Origin: Pseudothioglobus sp905182815
Lineage (GTDB): Bacteria > Pseudomonadota > Gammaproteobacteria > PS1 > Pseudothioglobaceae
Direction: 5' to 3'
DNA: 64,000 nucleotides
Assembly: GCF_048087625.1 (NCBI RefSeq)
Contig: NZ_CP159805.1
Location: forward strand, 1,674,001 to 1,738,000
Below, piece after piece: positions 34,552-43,225 of this stretch; the first letter of the stretch is position 1, and each line of letters begins with the position of its first letter. Made by a program: the position numbers and the translations under genes. The notes under the pieces are model-generated. The model searched no databases. It saw nothing but the letters and a program-made list of their open reading frames with translations, and was not told the DNA's origin.

Positions 34552-35292
34552 ATGGACAAGACTACACACTTTGGCTTTAAACAGGTCGACGTTGAAAAAA
34601 AACAAGGCCTAGTTAAGGGTGTATTTGACTCAGTTGCAGGCAAATATGACCTCATGAATGATGTCATGTCAATGGGGACCCACCGTCTGTGGAAAAACTA
34701 CACAATCTCTAGTAGCAATGTATCAGAAGGAGATCATGTTCTTGATATTGCTGGAGGAACAGGTGATCTGGCTATAAAATTTAGAAAAAAAGTTGGCGAA
34801 TCTGGAAAGGTTATCTTATCTGACATCAATGGCTCAATGCTGAATGAGGGCAGAAAAAATCTTTTGAATCATGGCATTATTGATGTGGACTTTGTTCAGG
34901 CCAATGCTGAATCTCTCCCATTTGAAGACAACACATTTGATTGTGTAAGTATTGCGTTTGGCTTAAGGAATGTAACAAATAAAGATGTTGCCCTTCAGCA
35001 AATGTATCGTATTTTAAAAAAAGGTGGCACATTACTGATTTTGGAGTTTTCTAAAGTTGAAAATGAGATGCTTAAAAAAATATACGATTTATACTCTTTC
35101 AACGTTATACCAAAATTTGGTGAATTTTTTGCAAATGATGAAGATAGTTATCAATACCTTGCGGAATCAATTCGCAAACATCCTGATCAAGAAACCTTGA
35201 AGTCTATGGCGCTTGATGCTGGGTTTGGTTTTTGTGAGTATCACAATCTTACGGGTGGCATAGTCGCACTTCATAAAGCAATCAAAACTTAA
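34552..35292 (+). CDS. ubiE: Ubiquinone/menaquinone biosynthesis C-methyltransferase UbiE
   Basis: UbiE performs the SAM-dependent C-methylation in ubiquinone (and menaquinone) synthesis. The 246-residue protein has THFGFKQVDVEKKQGLVKGV at the start, the family motif VAGKYDLMNDVMSMGTHRLW, and the SAM-binding glycine loop DIAGGTGDLA. A second signature, FGLRNVTNK, follows. It heads a ubiE-ubiJ-ubiB operon, the classical gammaproteobacterial arrangement. The start lies 2 bases after the gltA stop. Confidence 0.97.
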   Translation: MDKTTHFGFKQVDVEKKQGLVKGVFDSVAGKYDLMNDVMSMGTHRLWKNYTISSSNVSEGDHVLDIAGGTGDLAIKFRKKVGESGKVILSDINGSMLNEGRKNLLNHGIIDVDFVQANAESLPFEDNTFDCVSIAFGLRNVTNKDVALQQMYRILKKGGTLLILEFSKVENEMLKKIYDLYSFNVIPKFGEFFANDEDSYQYLAESIRKHPDQETLKSMALDAGFGFCEYHNLTGGIVALHKAIKT

Positions 35293-35297
35293 TTACT

Positions 35298-35819
35298 ATG
35301 TTTCGCCTCGCTATTGAAAAAGCTCTTAACCACATGGTAAATGTTAATGACATTAACATAACGCGCCTCGATAATAGTCTAGTTAGCGTGTATGTTGATG
35401 ATATTGATTTAAGGCTTTTTTTTCTGTGTCTAAATTCTCGCATTTTCGTCATAGAAAATAGTGAGCAAAAAAATACTAATGTTGATATCACTCTCAATAA
35501 AAAAGCCTTTTTAGCTTTATTTAAAGGTATATCTTTTGAAGATTTAATTGAAAGCGAAGATATTGAAATTAATGGAAGCATTAAAACAGCACAGCAGTTG
35601 GCTGACTTACTTGCATTATCCTCTATTGACATTGAAGAGCTTATTTCTCAATATACTGGGGACATTATTGCGCATCAGCTTGGACAAACATTAGATAGGA
35701 TTAAAGGCTCGTCATCTCAGGAAAAGGATTCATTTGTTGAAAACTTAAAAAATGAATTTACCACTCTTTTGATTGCCCCTAGTCGGTCTAAATTTTTTAA
35801 AAAAGCGCGTTCTAGATGA
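35298..35819 (+). CDS. ubiJ: Ubiquinone biosynthesis accessory factor UbiJ
   Basis: UbiJ is a lipid-binding accessory protein (SCP2-like fold) that, with UbiK, helps the soluble Ubi complex handle hydrophobic intermediates. The 173-residue protein has low overall conservation, but its SCP2-like N-terminal part (LFKGISFEDLIESEDIEI, NGSIKTAQQLADLL) and helical C-terminus fit. Its place between ubiE and ubiB is diagnostic. It is 5 bases after ubiE and overlaps ubiB by four. Confidence 0.9.
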   Translation: MFRLAIEKALNHMVNVNDINITRLDNSLVSVYVDDIDLRLFFLCLNSRIFVIENSEQKNTNVDITLNKKAFLALFKGISFEDLIESEDIEINGSIKTAQQLADLLALSSIDIEELISQYTGDIIAHQLGQTLDRIKGSSSQEKDSFVENLKNEFTTLLIAPSRSKFFKKARSR

Positions 35820-37420
35820 AAAGCTTTTTTCGCTTCCTTGGCATATCAAGGACTCTAATTCGGTATCGATTAGATCATCTTATATTATCTACTTCGCTCT
35901 TAAAAAGCCTCAAGCCACTAATTTATTTGACACCATGGCATTACTTTCCGAGCAAAAAATTTACTCGAGGTGAAAGAATTCGCCTTGCACTCGAAGAACT
36001 AGGCCCAATATTTATTAAATTTGGTCAAACGCTCTCAACTCGAAGGGACCTTCTTCCAGAAGATATAGGCAATGAATTAGCAAAACTCCAAGATACATGC
36101 CCTCCCTTTCCTGCTAAAGAATCTAAGTTGATTATTGAAAAAGCCCTTGATGAAAGCGTCTCAACCCTATTTGCATCTTTTGATGATGAACCCTTAGCCT
36201 CGGCATCTATTGCACAGGTTCATAGTGCGATTACTCATAATGAGGAAGAAATTATTATTAAGGTTGTTCGCCCAGGAATAGAAAAACAGATTAAAAAAGA
36301 TATTCGCCTACTTTATGCATTTGCAGGCTTAGCTGAAAAGCATCCTGACGGCAAAAGACTGAGGCCAAGAGAAGCGGTTGCTGAATTTGAAACTATCATT
36401 TATAACGAACTTAATATGATGGTTGAAGCAGCTAATGCATCTCTACTTAGAAAGAACTTTAGTGACTCTAGCCTTCTTTATGTTCCAAAAGTACACTGGG
36501 ATTATTGCCGCTCTAACATACTAGTAACTGAGCGCATTTATGGAACTCCAGTAACTAATATTGAGGCCTTAAAGAGCACTGATACAAACCTTCGAACTCT
36601 TGCTGAAAATGGTGTGGTGATTTTCTTCACCCAAGTGTTTGATCATAATTTTTTCCATGCTGATATGCATCCAGGAAACATTTTTGTTGGTGAAAATGAT
36701 CAATATATTGGTGTTGATTTTGGCATTATGGGTACCCTAACAGAGGCCGATCAATACTATCTTGCTCAAAACTTTTTAGCGTTTTTCAATCAGGATTATA
36801 AAAAAGTAGCTCAAGTCCATCTTGAGTCAGGGTGGATACCAGAAGGAACAAACGTCTTAGAGTTTGAAAACGCCATTCGAAGCGTTTGTGAACCGATATT
36901 CGAAAAACCTTTAAGTGAAATTTCTTTTGGTCAAGTTTTATTAAGCTTACTAAAAGAGGCTAAACGTTTTGATATGGAAGTTCAGCCTCAACTTCTATTA
37001 CTCTATAAAACGTTACTAAACATTGAAGGGTTAGGTCGAACTCTATACCCTGAACTTGACCTTTGGGCAACTGCAAAGCCTTACCTTGAAAAGCTTGCCA
37101 AAGACAAATACAGCTTAAAAAACACTGTTAAAAAAATCTCTGCTCAACTCCCTGAACTTATTTTAGAATTACCCGAAATCCCTATGTTGGTTATTAACGC
37201 TTTAAAACAAATTGAAAAAGGCTCGCTTAAACAAGAAAATTCAAAAAAACAAACAGAAGCGATTCTCTCTCAACTTCGAGAAAATTCTCTAAAGGAGCGT
37301 GCAACTATTATTGCAATATCGCTTCTTGCACTCACAGGGTTCCTTGTTACTCAATCAATCTGGACTTATGCAGCAGTAAGTGCATTTTCCAGCCTTATAT
37401 TCTGGTTTAAATCTCGCTAA
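35816..37420 (+). CDS. ubiB: Ubiquinone biosynthesis regulatory protein kinase-like UbiB
   Basis: UbiB is an atypical kinase/ATPase (ABC1/ADCK/COQ8 family) needed for ubiquinone synthesis. The 534-residue protein has the invariant KxGQ motif (FIKFGQTLSTRRDLLP), an Ala-rich nucleotide loop (ASASIAQVH), the catalytic region HADMHPGNIF, and the metal-binding GVDFGIMGTL. Two C-terminal membrane helices follow (about residues 494-512 and 514-530). The ATG overlaps the ubiJ TGA. A modest inverted repeat (CGTAAAA / TTTTACG, 37436-37457) lies after the stop. Confidence 0.96.
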   Translation: MKSFFRFLGISRTLIRYRLDHLILSTSLLKSLKPLIYLTPWHYFPSKKFTRGERIRLALEELGPIFIKFGQTLSTRRDLLPEDIGNELAKLQDTCPPFPAKESKLIIEKALDESVSTLFASFDDEPLASASIAQVHSAITHNEEEIIIKVVRPGIEKQIKKDIRLLYAFAGLAEKHPDGKRLRPREAVAEFETIIYNELNMMVEAANASLLRKNFSDSSLLYVPKVHWDYCRSNILVTERIYGTPVTNIEALKSTDTNLRTLAENGVVIFFTQVFDHNFFHADMHPGNIFVGENDQYIGVDFGIMGTLTEADQYYLAQNFLAFFNQDYKKVAQVHLESGWIPEGTNVLEFENAIRSVCEPIFEKPLSEISFGQVLLSLLKEAKRFDMEVQPQLLLLYKTLLNIEGLGRTLYPELDLWATAKPYLEKLAKDKYSLKNTVKKISAQLPELILELPEIPMLVINALKQIEKGSLKQENSKKQTEAILSQLRENSLKERATIIAISLLALTGFLVTQSIWTYAAVSAFSSLIFWFKSR

Positions 37421-37460
37421 AGAAACTCAACAAGACGTAAAAATTGGAAGTTTTACGGGT

Positions 37461-37856
37461 TTAGTCATCTAGTAAAAAAGTTGGCATCTTGTAGTACATA
37501 TCAACTGAGTTATCTATTATTTTTACTTTTTTTTCAGGGCCTTGTTCCCAACATTTAACTGATGTAATCATTGCGTTTTGAGATAAAACCAAAACCTTAC
37601 TAAGCGGAGGAGTGGCTATGCCGTCTGAAGCCTTTATTGGCTTATCATTTTTATCATAAATGGCACACTTAATACTTGTAACTTCATTAGTACTGATGAA
37701 AATTGAAGTGCTATCAGCTAGCTCTTTTCTCTCAAAAGAAAAGCTCTCAACTATAATTCCATCGGGATCTCCATCAATTGTAGCCATTTTATTAATTTCA
37801 TCAGCAGAAATTGAATGGGACGTTAAAAAAAGTACAATTAGGAATAATTTTGTCAT
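37461..37856 (-). CDS. Hypothetical secreted protein
   Basis: The 131-residue protein has a signal peptide (KLFLIVLFLTSHSISA, cleavage likely after residue 18). The mature part is short and beta-rich, with two cysteines (SIKCAIYD and SVKCWEQG) that could form a disulfide. I do not recognise the family. It converges on ubiB, leaving 40 bases between the stops, and has no operon partner. Confidence 0.6.
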   Translation of the reverse strand: MTKLFLIVLFLTSHSISADEINKMATIDGDPDGIIVESFSFERKELADSTSIFISTNEVTSIKCAIYDKNDKPIKASDGIATPPLSKVLVLSQNAMITSVKCWEQGPEKKVKIIDNSVDMYYKMPTFLLDD

Positions 37857-37932
37857 AATAAGTGAGTCTAAGTCTTAGGAAAAAAGTTAAACATTGATTA
37901 GGAGCCTTTATACTAAGACTATATTAAGCTGA

Positions 37933-38322
37933 TCAGCCGTTAGTATTTCCTGATATCTCTCCATTTTCCAAAATGTACTCTGCCGCTCTTACACCATCTT
38001 CATAGAAAATAGATTTACCATTAAGAATACCATTTTTATATTCTTGCTCGGACTCTAAAAGACCATCTTCATTCCAAGCAGTTAGAACTCCTTCAAGTTT
38101 ATTATCTTCATAAAAACCTGCTGAAGCTTTTTTCCCATTCTCATACCAATAAGTCAGCGTTCCTGCAAGCTCATTATTTTCATAGAATCCCTCTGAAGCT
38201 TTTTTGCCACTTTCATACCAGTAAGTTTCCCTTCCATATTTAATGCCATCTTTATAAGTTGTCTCTAGCCTCATGCCATTATCTAAATTCTCAGTATGTA
38301 GTCCATTTGTATTTTTATTCAT
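37933..38322 (-). CDS. MORN-variant / YwqK-like repeat protein
   Basis: The 129-residue protein is made of at least five short repeats of the type Y-E-N-G-x-K-x-x-x-x-x-Y-x-x-x-x-x-x-G (for example YWYESGKKASEGFYENNELAG and the next copy at about residues 56-77). These are MORN-variant repeats (YwqK family). Such repeats form extended beta sheets; in bacteria they are found in toxin, antitoxin and envelope-associated proteins of unknown role. No signal peptide is visible. The gene is solitary on the minus strand, upstream of the divergent rplY. Confidence 0.75.
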   Translation of the reverse strand: MNKNTNGLHTENLDNGMRLETTYKDGIKYGRETYWYESGKKASEGFYENNELAGTLTYWYENGKKASAGFYEDNKLEGVLTAWNEDGLLESEQEYKNGILNGKSIFYEDGVRAAEYILENGEISGNTNG

Positions 38323-38463
38323 AGTAAGATTATATTTGATTTTGCCTTAAAGTCCAAATTTCGTTTGATGCCTTAGTGCACCCCAATGATGACTATAGCA
38401 AAAGAAATTCGGGTAAAATAATGCTCCAGCCTATCTGGTCGCAAGACGGGCAATATTGGTTAC

Positions 38464-38484
38464 ACCACTAAACGTGGTTTTTTT
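38464..38484 (+). terminator. Terminator-like hairpin in the rplY leader
   Basis: ACCAC (38464-38468) pairs with GTGGT (38474-38478), followed by seven T bases, in the roughly 80-base leader before rplY. A possible -10 (TAAAAT, about 38415-38420) lies upstream. It may be an attenuator; the stem is only 5 bp, so the call is tentative. The rest of the gap 38323-38503 holds a small CCAG/CTGG hairpin and no gene. Confidence 0.4.
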
Positions 38485-38503
38485 ATTTATTGGAGAACTC
38501 AAA

Positions 38504-39196
38504 ATGAGTATTACTGTAAACGCATTAGAGCGTAAAGATCAAGGGAAAGGTGCGAGCCGCCGCTTGAGAAAAGAAGAAAGAGTACCAGGTATCGTTTATG
38601 GCGGAACTAAAGCGCCACAGATGGTAACACTAAACATTCATGAAATCACCCACTTACTAGAAAATGAAAATACATTCACTTCTGTATTAGATTTGATGGT
38701 TGATAAATCAAAAGAATCTGTTGTTTTAAAAGACATTCAGCGTCATCCTGCAAAAAATACTGTTCAACATATGGATTTTTTACGAGTAGACGCAAAACAC
38801 GCTCTTGTTACAATGACTCCATTACACTTTATTGGAATGGATGAAAATGAGGCATTAAGGCTAGGAAATATGCTGAATCAATTCGTTGTTTCGGTTGAAA
38901 TCTCATGCTTACCGCAAGACCTTCCAAATGGTATTGATGTAGATGTTACCAATCTAGAGATTGGTGATCATCTAACACTAACTAATCTTGTCTTGCCTAA
39001 AGGCGTTGTAATTACTTCACTTCAGCATGAAGATGTTGAGGCGCATGATCAAACTGTATGTTCTGTCACGGAACCTAAAGTTATCGTAGAGGAAGAGGAA
39101 GAAATAATAGAATCTACTGATTCTGAAACAGAAGGCGAAGAGGGTGAATCTAATGAGGGCTCTGAAGGTTCAAAAGATGGTGACGAAAAAGAATAA
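38504..39196 (+). CDS. rplY: 50S ribosomal protein L25/general stress protein Ctc
   Basis: L25 binds 5S rRNA in the large subunit. The 230-residue protein is the long (Ctc/TL5-type) form. The N-terminal L25 domain (about 1-92) has RKDQGKGASRRLRKEERVPG and VPGIVYGG-type sequence, a C-terminal TL5 domain follows (about 93-185), and the tail is very acidic, rich in Glu, Gly and Ser. The ATG at 38504 with GGAG nine to twelve bases upstream is clear; an earlier TTG start is unlikely. It starts an rplY-pth-ychF run. Confidence 0.96.
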   Translation: MSITVNALERKDQGKGASRRLRKEERVPGIVYGGTKAPQMVTLNIHEITHLLENENTFTSVLDLMVDKSKESVVLKDIQRHPAKNTVQHMDFLRVDAKHALVTMTPLHFIGMDENEALRLGNMLNQFVVSVEISCLPQDLPNGIDVDVTNLEIGDHLTLTNLVLPKGVVITSLQHEDVEAHDQTVCSVTEPKVIVEEEEEIIESTDSETEGEEGESNEGSEGSKDGDEKE

Positions 39197-39246
39197 AACG
39201 TTGCCAGCCCTTATTGGCTCAATAAATACTTAAACGAAGCGTTGTA

Positions 39247-39816
39247 ATGATTAAATTAATTGTTGGACTGGGGAACCCGGGAAAAGAATATCAAGGACAT
39301 CGTCACAACGCCGGCTTTTGGTTTGTTGATTCATTAGCTAGCGTTTTAGGCTCCAAATTTAATGGTCAGTCTAAGTTTCTAGGAGAAACTTCAACCATTA
39401 GCTTTGGCTCTAAAAAAGTTCACCTTCTCAAGCCTCAGACCTTTATGAATAATTCTGGCGGCTCTATCAAAAGCTTATTGAGTTATTACAACATCAAACC
39501 TGAAGAGACTCTTGTAATTCATGATGAGTTAGATTTGCCTGTTGGCTTAATCAAGCTAAAACTAGGTGGTGGACATGGTGGTCATAACGGCTTAAGAGAC
39601 GCAATTAAAGCACTTGATACGAATAATTTTTATCGTCTAAGAATGGGAATAGGCCATCCAGGAACAAAAAATGATGTTGTAGATTTTGTTTTAAGCTCCC
39701 CAACTAGCTCTGAATTAAAACTAATTGAACAAGGAATGATAGAAGCATCAGGCGTTATTGAAATGCTAGTTGATGGAGATTTTGAAGCCGCTATGAAGGC
39801 CCTTCATTCCTTATAA
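39247..39816 (+). CDS. pth: Peptidyl-tRNA hydrolase
   Basis: Pth recycles peptidyl-tRNA released from stalled ribosomes. The 189-residue protein shows the family start LIVGLGNPGKEYQGHRHNAG, with the catalytic histidine in HNAG, then LLKPQTFMNNSG, the VIHDELDLPVG strand and GGGHGGHNGLRDA. Length and motifs are normal. It lies between rplY and ychF, the standard neighbourhood. Confidence 0.98.
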   Translation: MIKLIVGLGNPGKEYQGHRHNAGFWFVDSLASVLGSKFNGQSKFLGETSTISFGSKKVHLLKPQTFMNNSGGSIKSLLSYYNIKPEETLVIHDELDLPVGLIKLKLGGGHGGHNGLRDAIKALDTNNFYRLRMGIGHPGTKNDVVDFVLSSPTSSELKLIEQGMIEASGVIEMLVDGDFEAAMKALHSL

Positions 39817-39828
39817 TGGAGCAAAAAT

Positions 39829-40920
39829 ATGGGATTTAAATGTGGCATAGTTGGACTTCCAAATGTAGGTAAATCAACACTATTCAATGCGCTAACAATG
39901 GCGGGCATAGATTCAGAAAACTACCCCTTTTGTACGATTGAGCCAAACGTTGGCATCGTGCCTGTTAATGATCCTCGATTACAAGGATTAGCAAACATCG
40001 TTACTCCAGAAAAAATTTTACCAACCACAATGGAGTTTGTAGATATTGCTGGATTGGTTGAGGGCGCTTCAAAAGGTGAAGGACTAGGAAATCAATTTCT
40101 TTCAAATATTCGTGAAACAGATGCAATCCTGCACGTTGTTCGATGCTTTGAAAATGATGACATCATTCATGTTTCAAACAAAGTTGATCCACTTGATGAC
40201 ATAGATACAATTAATACGGAGCTTGCCTTATCCGATCTTTTTAGCGCAGAAAAGGCCTACCAAAAAGCTATAAAAAACTCCAAATCAGGGCAAAAAGAAG
40301 GTCTGCCTTTAAAAAACTTGCTTGAAAAAATCCTACCAACTCTTGAAGAAGGCCATGCAGTTAGATCTCTTGTCTTTACTGAAGAAGAGGAAAAGCTAGT
40401 TAAGGGTCTGCAATTGCTTACTTCAAAGCCAGTTCTTTATGTTGCCAATGTAAGTGAAAATGGCTTTACAAACAATCCTCACTTATCTGCATTAACGAAC
40501 TATGCAGATAATGAAAATAGTCAAGTTGTTGCTGTATGTGCTGATATTGAGTCTGAAATTGCTGAGCTTGATGACGAAGACAAGCAAGGTTTTTTAGATG
40601 AGATGGGGCAATCTGAATCTGGCCTTGATCGCCTAATTAAAGCGGGATATAGCTTGCTAGGGCTTCAAACATATTTTACCGCAGGTGTTAAAGAGGTTAG
40701 AGCCTGGACAATAAACATTGGAGATTCAGCTCCAATGGCCGCGGGTAAAATACATGGTGACTTTGAAAAAGGCTTTATTAGAGCTGAAACGATTTCATAT
40801 GAAGACTTTATTCAATATAAAGGCGAAAAAGGGTCAAAAGACGCCGGCAAGTTGCGCTCTGAAGGAAAGGAATATGTTGTTAAAGATGGTGATGTAGTTC
40901 ACTTTTTATTTAATGTATAA
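39829..40920 (+). CDS. ychF: Ribosome-binding ATPase YchF (Obg family)
   Basis: YchF/OLA1 is an ATP-binding member of the Obg GTPase superfamily that binds ribosomes and has been linked to stress responses. The 363-residue protein has the P-loop GLPNVGKST (residues 8-16), the DIAGLVEGASKGEGLGN switch II region and a coiled-coil insert. A C-terminal TGS domain has KIHGDFEKGFIRAE and ends YVVKDGDVVHFLFNV. It follows pth by 12 bases. Confidence 0.98.
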   Translation: MGFKCGIVGLPNVGKSTLFNALTMAGIDSENYPFCTIEPNVGIVPVNDPRLQGLANIVTPEKILPTTMEFVDIAGLVEGASKGEGLGNQFLSNIRETDAILHVVRCFENDDIIHVSNKVDPLDDIDTINTELALSDLFSAEKAYQKAIKNSKSGQKEGLPLKNLLEKILPTLEEGHAVRSLVFTEEEEKLVKGLQLLTSKPVLYVANVSENGFTNNPHLSALTNYADNENSQVVAVCADIESEIAELDDEDKQGFLDEMGQSESGLDRLIKAGYSLLGLQTYFTAGVKEVRAWTINIGDSAPMAAGKIHGDFEKGFIRAETISYEDFIQYKGEKGSKDAGKLRSEGKEYVVKDGDVVHFLFNV

Positions 40921-40934
40921 CTGTTAATTTTTCA

Positions 40935-42461
40935 ATGAAAAATACAAAACTACTTTTAATTTTAGATGGCTGGGGCTATTCTCAAAACACTGAGAATAAC
41001 GCAATAGCAATGGCCAATACCCCTAACTGGAATCATCTTATTGATACCTACCCTAATACGTTAATTGGTACCTCTGGAAAAAGTGTTGGACTGCCGGAAG
41101 GCCAAATGGGCAATTCAGAAGTAGGCCACTTAACAATTGGTGCGGGAAGAATTGTTGAGCAAGATTTCACCAGAATAGGTAATGACATTAAAAGTGGTGC
41201 TTTCTTCAGCAATAAAAATTTGTGCAAAGCACTTGACTCTGCTAAGGCTAATAATAAAGCAGTGCATATTCTTGGACTCTTATCTGATGGAGGAGTTCAC
41301 TCTCACCAAGACCACATTTATGCGGCTCTTGAGCTGGCAAAACAAAAAGGCTGCAAAGAGGTTTATTTTCATGTCTTTACAGATGGGCGTGATACGCCGC
41401 CAAACAGTGCCTCAAAATTTATTGAACTGCTGGAGTTAAAAATCTCTGAGCTAAATTTAGGTAAAATTGTTTCAGTAGTAGGAAGGTTCTATGCAATGGA
41501 TCGAGACAATCGCTGGGAGAGGGTTTCAAAAGCTTATGAATTAATATCTTCTGGAAAAGGAGATCGTAAAGCAGATTCTGCAAAAAATGCAATCCAAATG
41601 GCCTATGAAGAAGGCGAAAATGATGAGTTTATTGCTCCTACAATTATTGGTGAACCTGTAAAAATTAATAATGGTGATACAGTAATCTTTATGAATTATC
41701 GTGCAGATCGTGCAAGAGAAATAACTCAAGCTCTAACTTCAGAAATATTTGATGGATTTGATAGGCATGCGTTCAAAAAATGCAATTTTATTTGCCTCAC
41801 AGAGTTCAAGAAAGACTTTAATCTTGAGTGCGCTTATCCTCCAATATCTGTCTTTAACACTCTGGGTTACTATATTTCAAGCCTTGGTTTTAGTCAGCTT
41901 AGAATTGCTGAAACTGAAAAATACGCACACGTTACCTTTTTCTTTAATGGGGGCGTTGAGACAATACTTGCTGGAGAAGAAAGAAAGCTTATTCAATCGC
42001 CTAATGTAAAAACTTATGATTTAAAGCCGGAAATGAGTGCATACGAATTAACTGAAAATCTTATTTCAGAACTTAAATCTCGAAAACATAAACTGGTTGT
42101 TTGTAATTTTGCCAACACAGACATGGTTGGGCACACTGGAAACCTTGAGGCGGCCATTAAAGCCGTTGAAGCAGTCGATAGCTGCTTAGGAAAAATTCAC
42201 CAGGCATGTCTAGAGTCTGAAACCGAAGTTCTCATTACTGCAGACCATGGAAATGTAGAACAAATGTTAGACCCTGAAACGCAAAAAAACCATACTGCAC
42301 ATACAACTAATCCAGTCCCTTTAATATATGTTGGGAAAAGGAAAAGCTCACTATTGGGCCCACATATTGGTACACTTGCAGACCTAGCGCCTTCGCTTTT
42401 GGAGCTTATGGAAATTGATCAGCCAAAAGAAATGACAGGCCAAAGCCTTTTTATAGAATAA
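40935..42461 (+). CDS. gpmI: 2,3-bisphosphoglycerate-independent phosphoglycerate mutase
   Basis: GpmI interconverts 3- and 2-phosphoglycerate in glycolysis/gluconeogenesis using two manganese ions. The 508-residue protein has the metal motif LILDGWGYS, the phosphoserine site MGNSEVGHL (S61), DGRDTPPNSASKF and the C-terminal metal ligands in NFANTDMVGHTG and TADHGNVEQM. It is full length. It precedes rpe by 12 bases, and the pair probably forms one transcript. Confidence 0.97.
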   Translation: MKNTKLLLILDGWGYSQNTENNAIAMANTPNWNHLIDTYPNTLIGTSGKSVGLPEGQMGNSEVGHLTIGAGRIVEQDFTRIGNDIKSGAFFSNKNLCKALDSAKANNKAVHILGLLSDGGVHSHQDHIYAALELAKQKGCKEVYFHVFTDGRDTPPNSASKFIELLELKISELNLGKIVSVVGRFYAMDRDNRWERVSKAYELISSGKGDRKADSAKNAIQMAYEEGENDEFIAPTIIGEPVKINNGDTVIFMNYRADRAREITQALTSEIFDGFDRHAFKKCNFICLTEFKKDFNLECAYPPISVFNTLGYYISSLGFSQLRIAETEKYAHVTFFFNGGVETILAGEERKLIQSPNVKTYDLKPEMSAYELTENLISELKSRKHKLVVCNFANTDMVGHTGNLEAAIKAVEAVDSCLGKIHQACLESETEVLITADHGNVEQMLDPETQKNHTAHTTNPVPLIYVGKRKSSLLGPHIGTLADLAPSLLELMEIDQPKEMTGQSLFIE

Positions 42462-42473
42462 ACGGAGACTAAA

Positions 42474-43148
42474 ATGAAGCAACCAAACTTTATCGCCCCC
42501 TCAATACTTTCAGCAGATTTTGCTAAGCTTGGAGAAGAGGTTGATAATGTTTTAGTTGCTGGTGCCGACATTGTTCATTTTGATGTCATGGATAATCACT
42601 ATGTGCCAAACCTTACAATTGGGCCTTTAGTTTGCGAAGCACTGAGAAATCATGGTGTTACTGCACCAATCGATGTTCACTTAATGGTCAAGCCAGTCGA
42701 TAGAATTATTCCTGACTTTGCAAAAGCGGGGGCTTCTTACATCACATTTCACCCCGAAGCCTCTGATCATATAGACCGCACAATAGGGCTTATAAAAGAA
42801 AATGGCTGCAAAGCAGGTTTAGTTTTTAACCCAGCAACCTCACTTCACTATTTAGAGCATGTAATCGATCAACTTGACATGATACTGCTGATGTCAGTAA
42901 ATCCAGGATTTGGAGGTCAGTCTTTCATAGCCTCGTCTTTAGAAAAATTGAAAATTGTAAGAAAATTAATTGATGAAAAAGGCCTTAGCACAAGACTTGA
43001 GGTTGATGGTGGCGTTAAAGTTGACAATATTCAAGAAATTGCGGCAGCTGGTGCTGATACATTTGTCGCCGGGTCAGCAATTTTTAATACTGAAAATTAC
43101 AAGTTAACGATTGACAAAATGCGCAAAGAGCTGGCTTTAGCTAAATAA
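42474..43148 (+). CDS. rpe: Ribulose-phosphate 3-epimerase
   Basis: Rpe interconverts ribulose-5-phosphate and xylulose-5-phosphate in the pentose phosphate (or Calvin) cycle. The 224-residue TIM barrel has APSILSADFAKLGEEV, the metal ligands in HFDVMDNHYVPNLTIGP, DVHLMVKPVD, MSVNPGFGGQSF and the phosphate site VDGGVKVDNI / AGSAIFN. It follows gpmI closely. No other Calvin cycle gene is in the window. Confidence 0.97.
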   Translation: MKQPNFIAPSILSADFAKLGEEVDNVLVAGADIVHFDVMDNHYVPNLTIGPLVCEALRNHGVTAPIDVHLMVKPVDRIIPDFAKAGASYITFHPEASDHIDRTIGLIKENGCKAGLVFNPATSLHYLEHVIDQLDMILLMSVNPGFGGQSFIASSLEKLKIVRKLIDEKGLSTRLEVDGGVKVDNIQEIAAAGADTFVAGSAIFNTENYKLTIDKMRKELALAK

Positions 43149-43188
43149 CCTTTAAGACAAAATTTAAACCACCTCAATAGCCAGTTGT

Positions 43189-43212
43189 GAGAAAATATTC
43201 TCTTTGTTTTTT
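43189..43212 (+). terminator. Possible weak terminator after rpe
   Basis: GAGAA and TTCTC pair around a 4-base loop, followed by TTTGTTTTTT. The stem is AT-rich and short, so termination would be weak, but it lies in the only sizeable gap between rpe and metY. Confidence 0.4.
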
Positions 43213-43225
43213 AAACTGAGCATTT

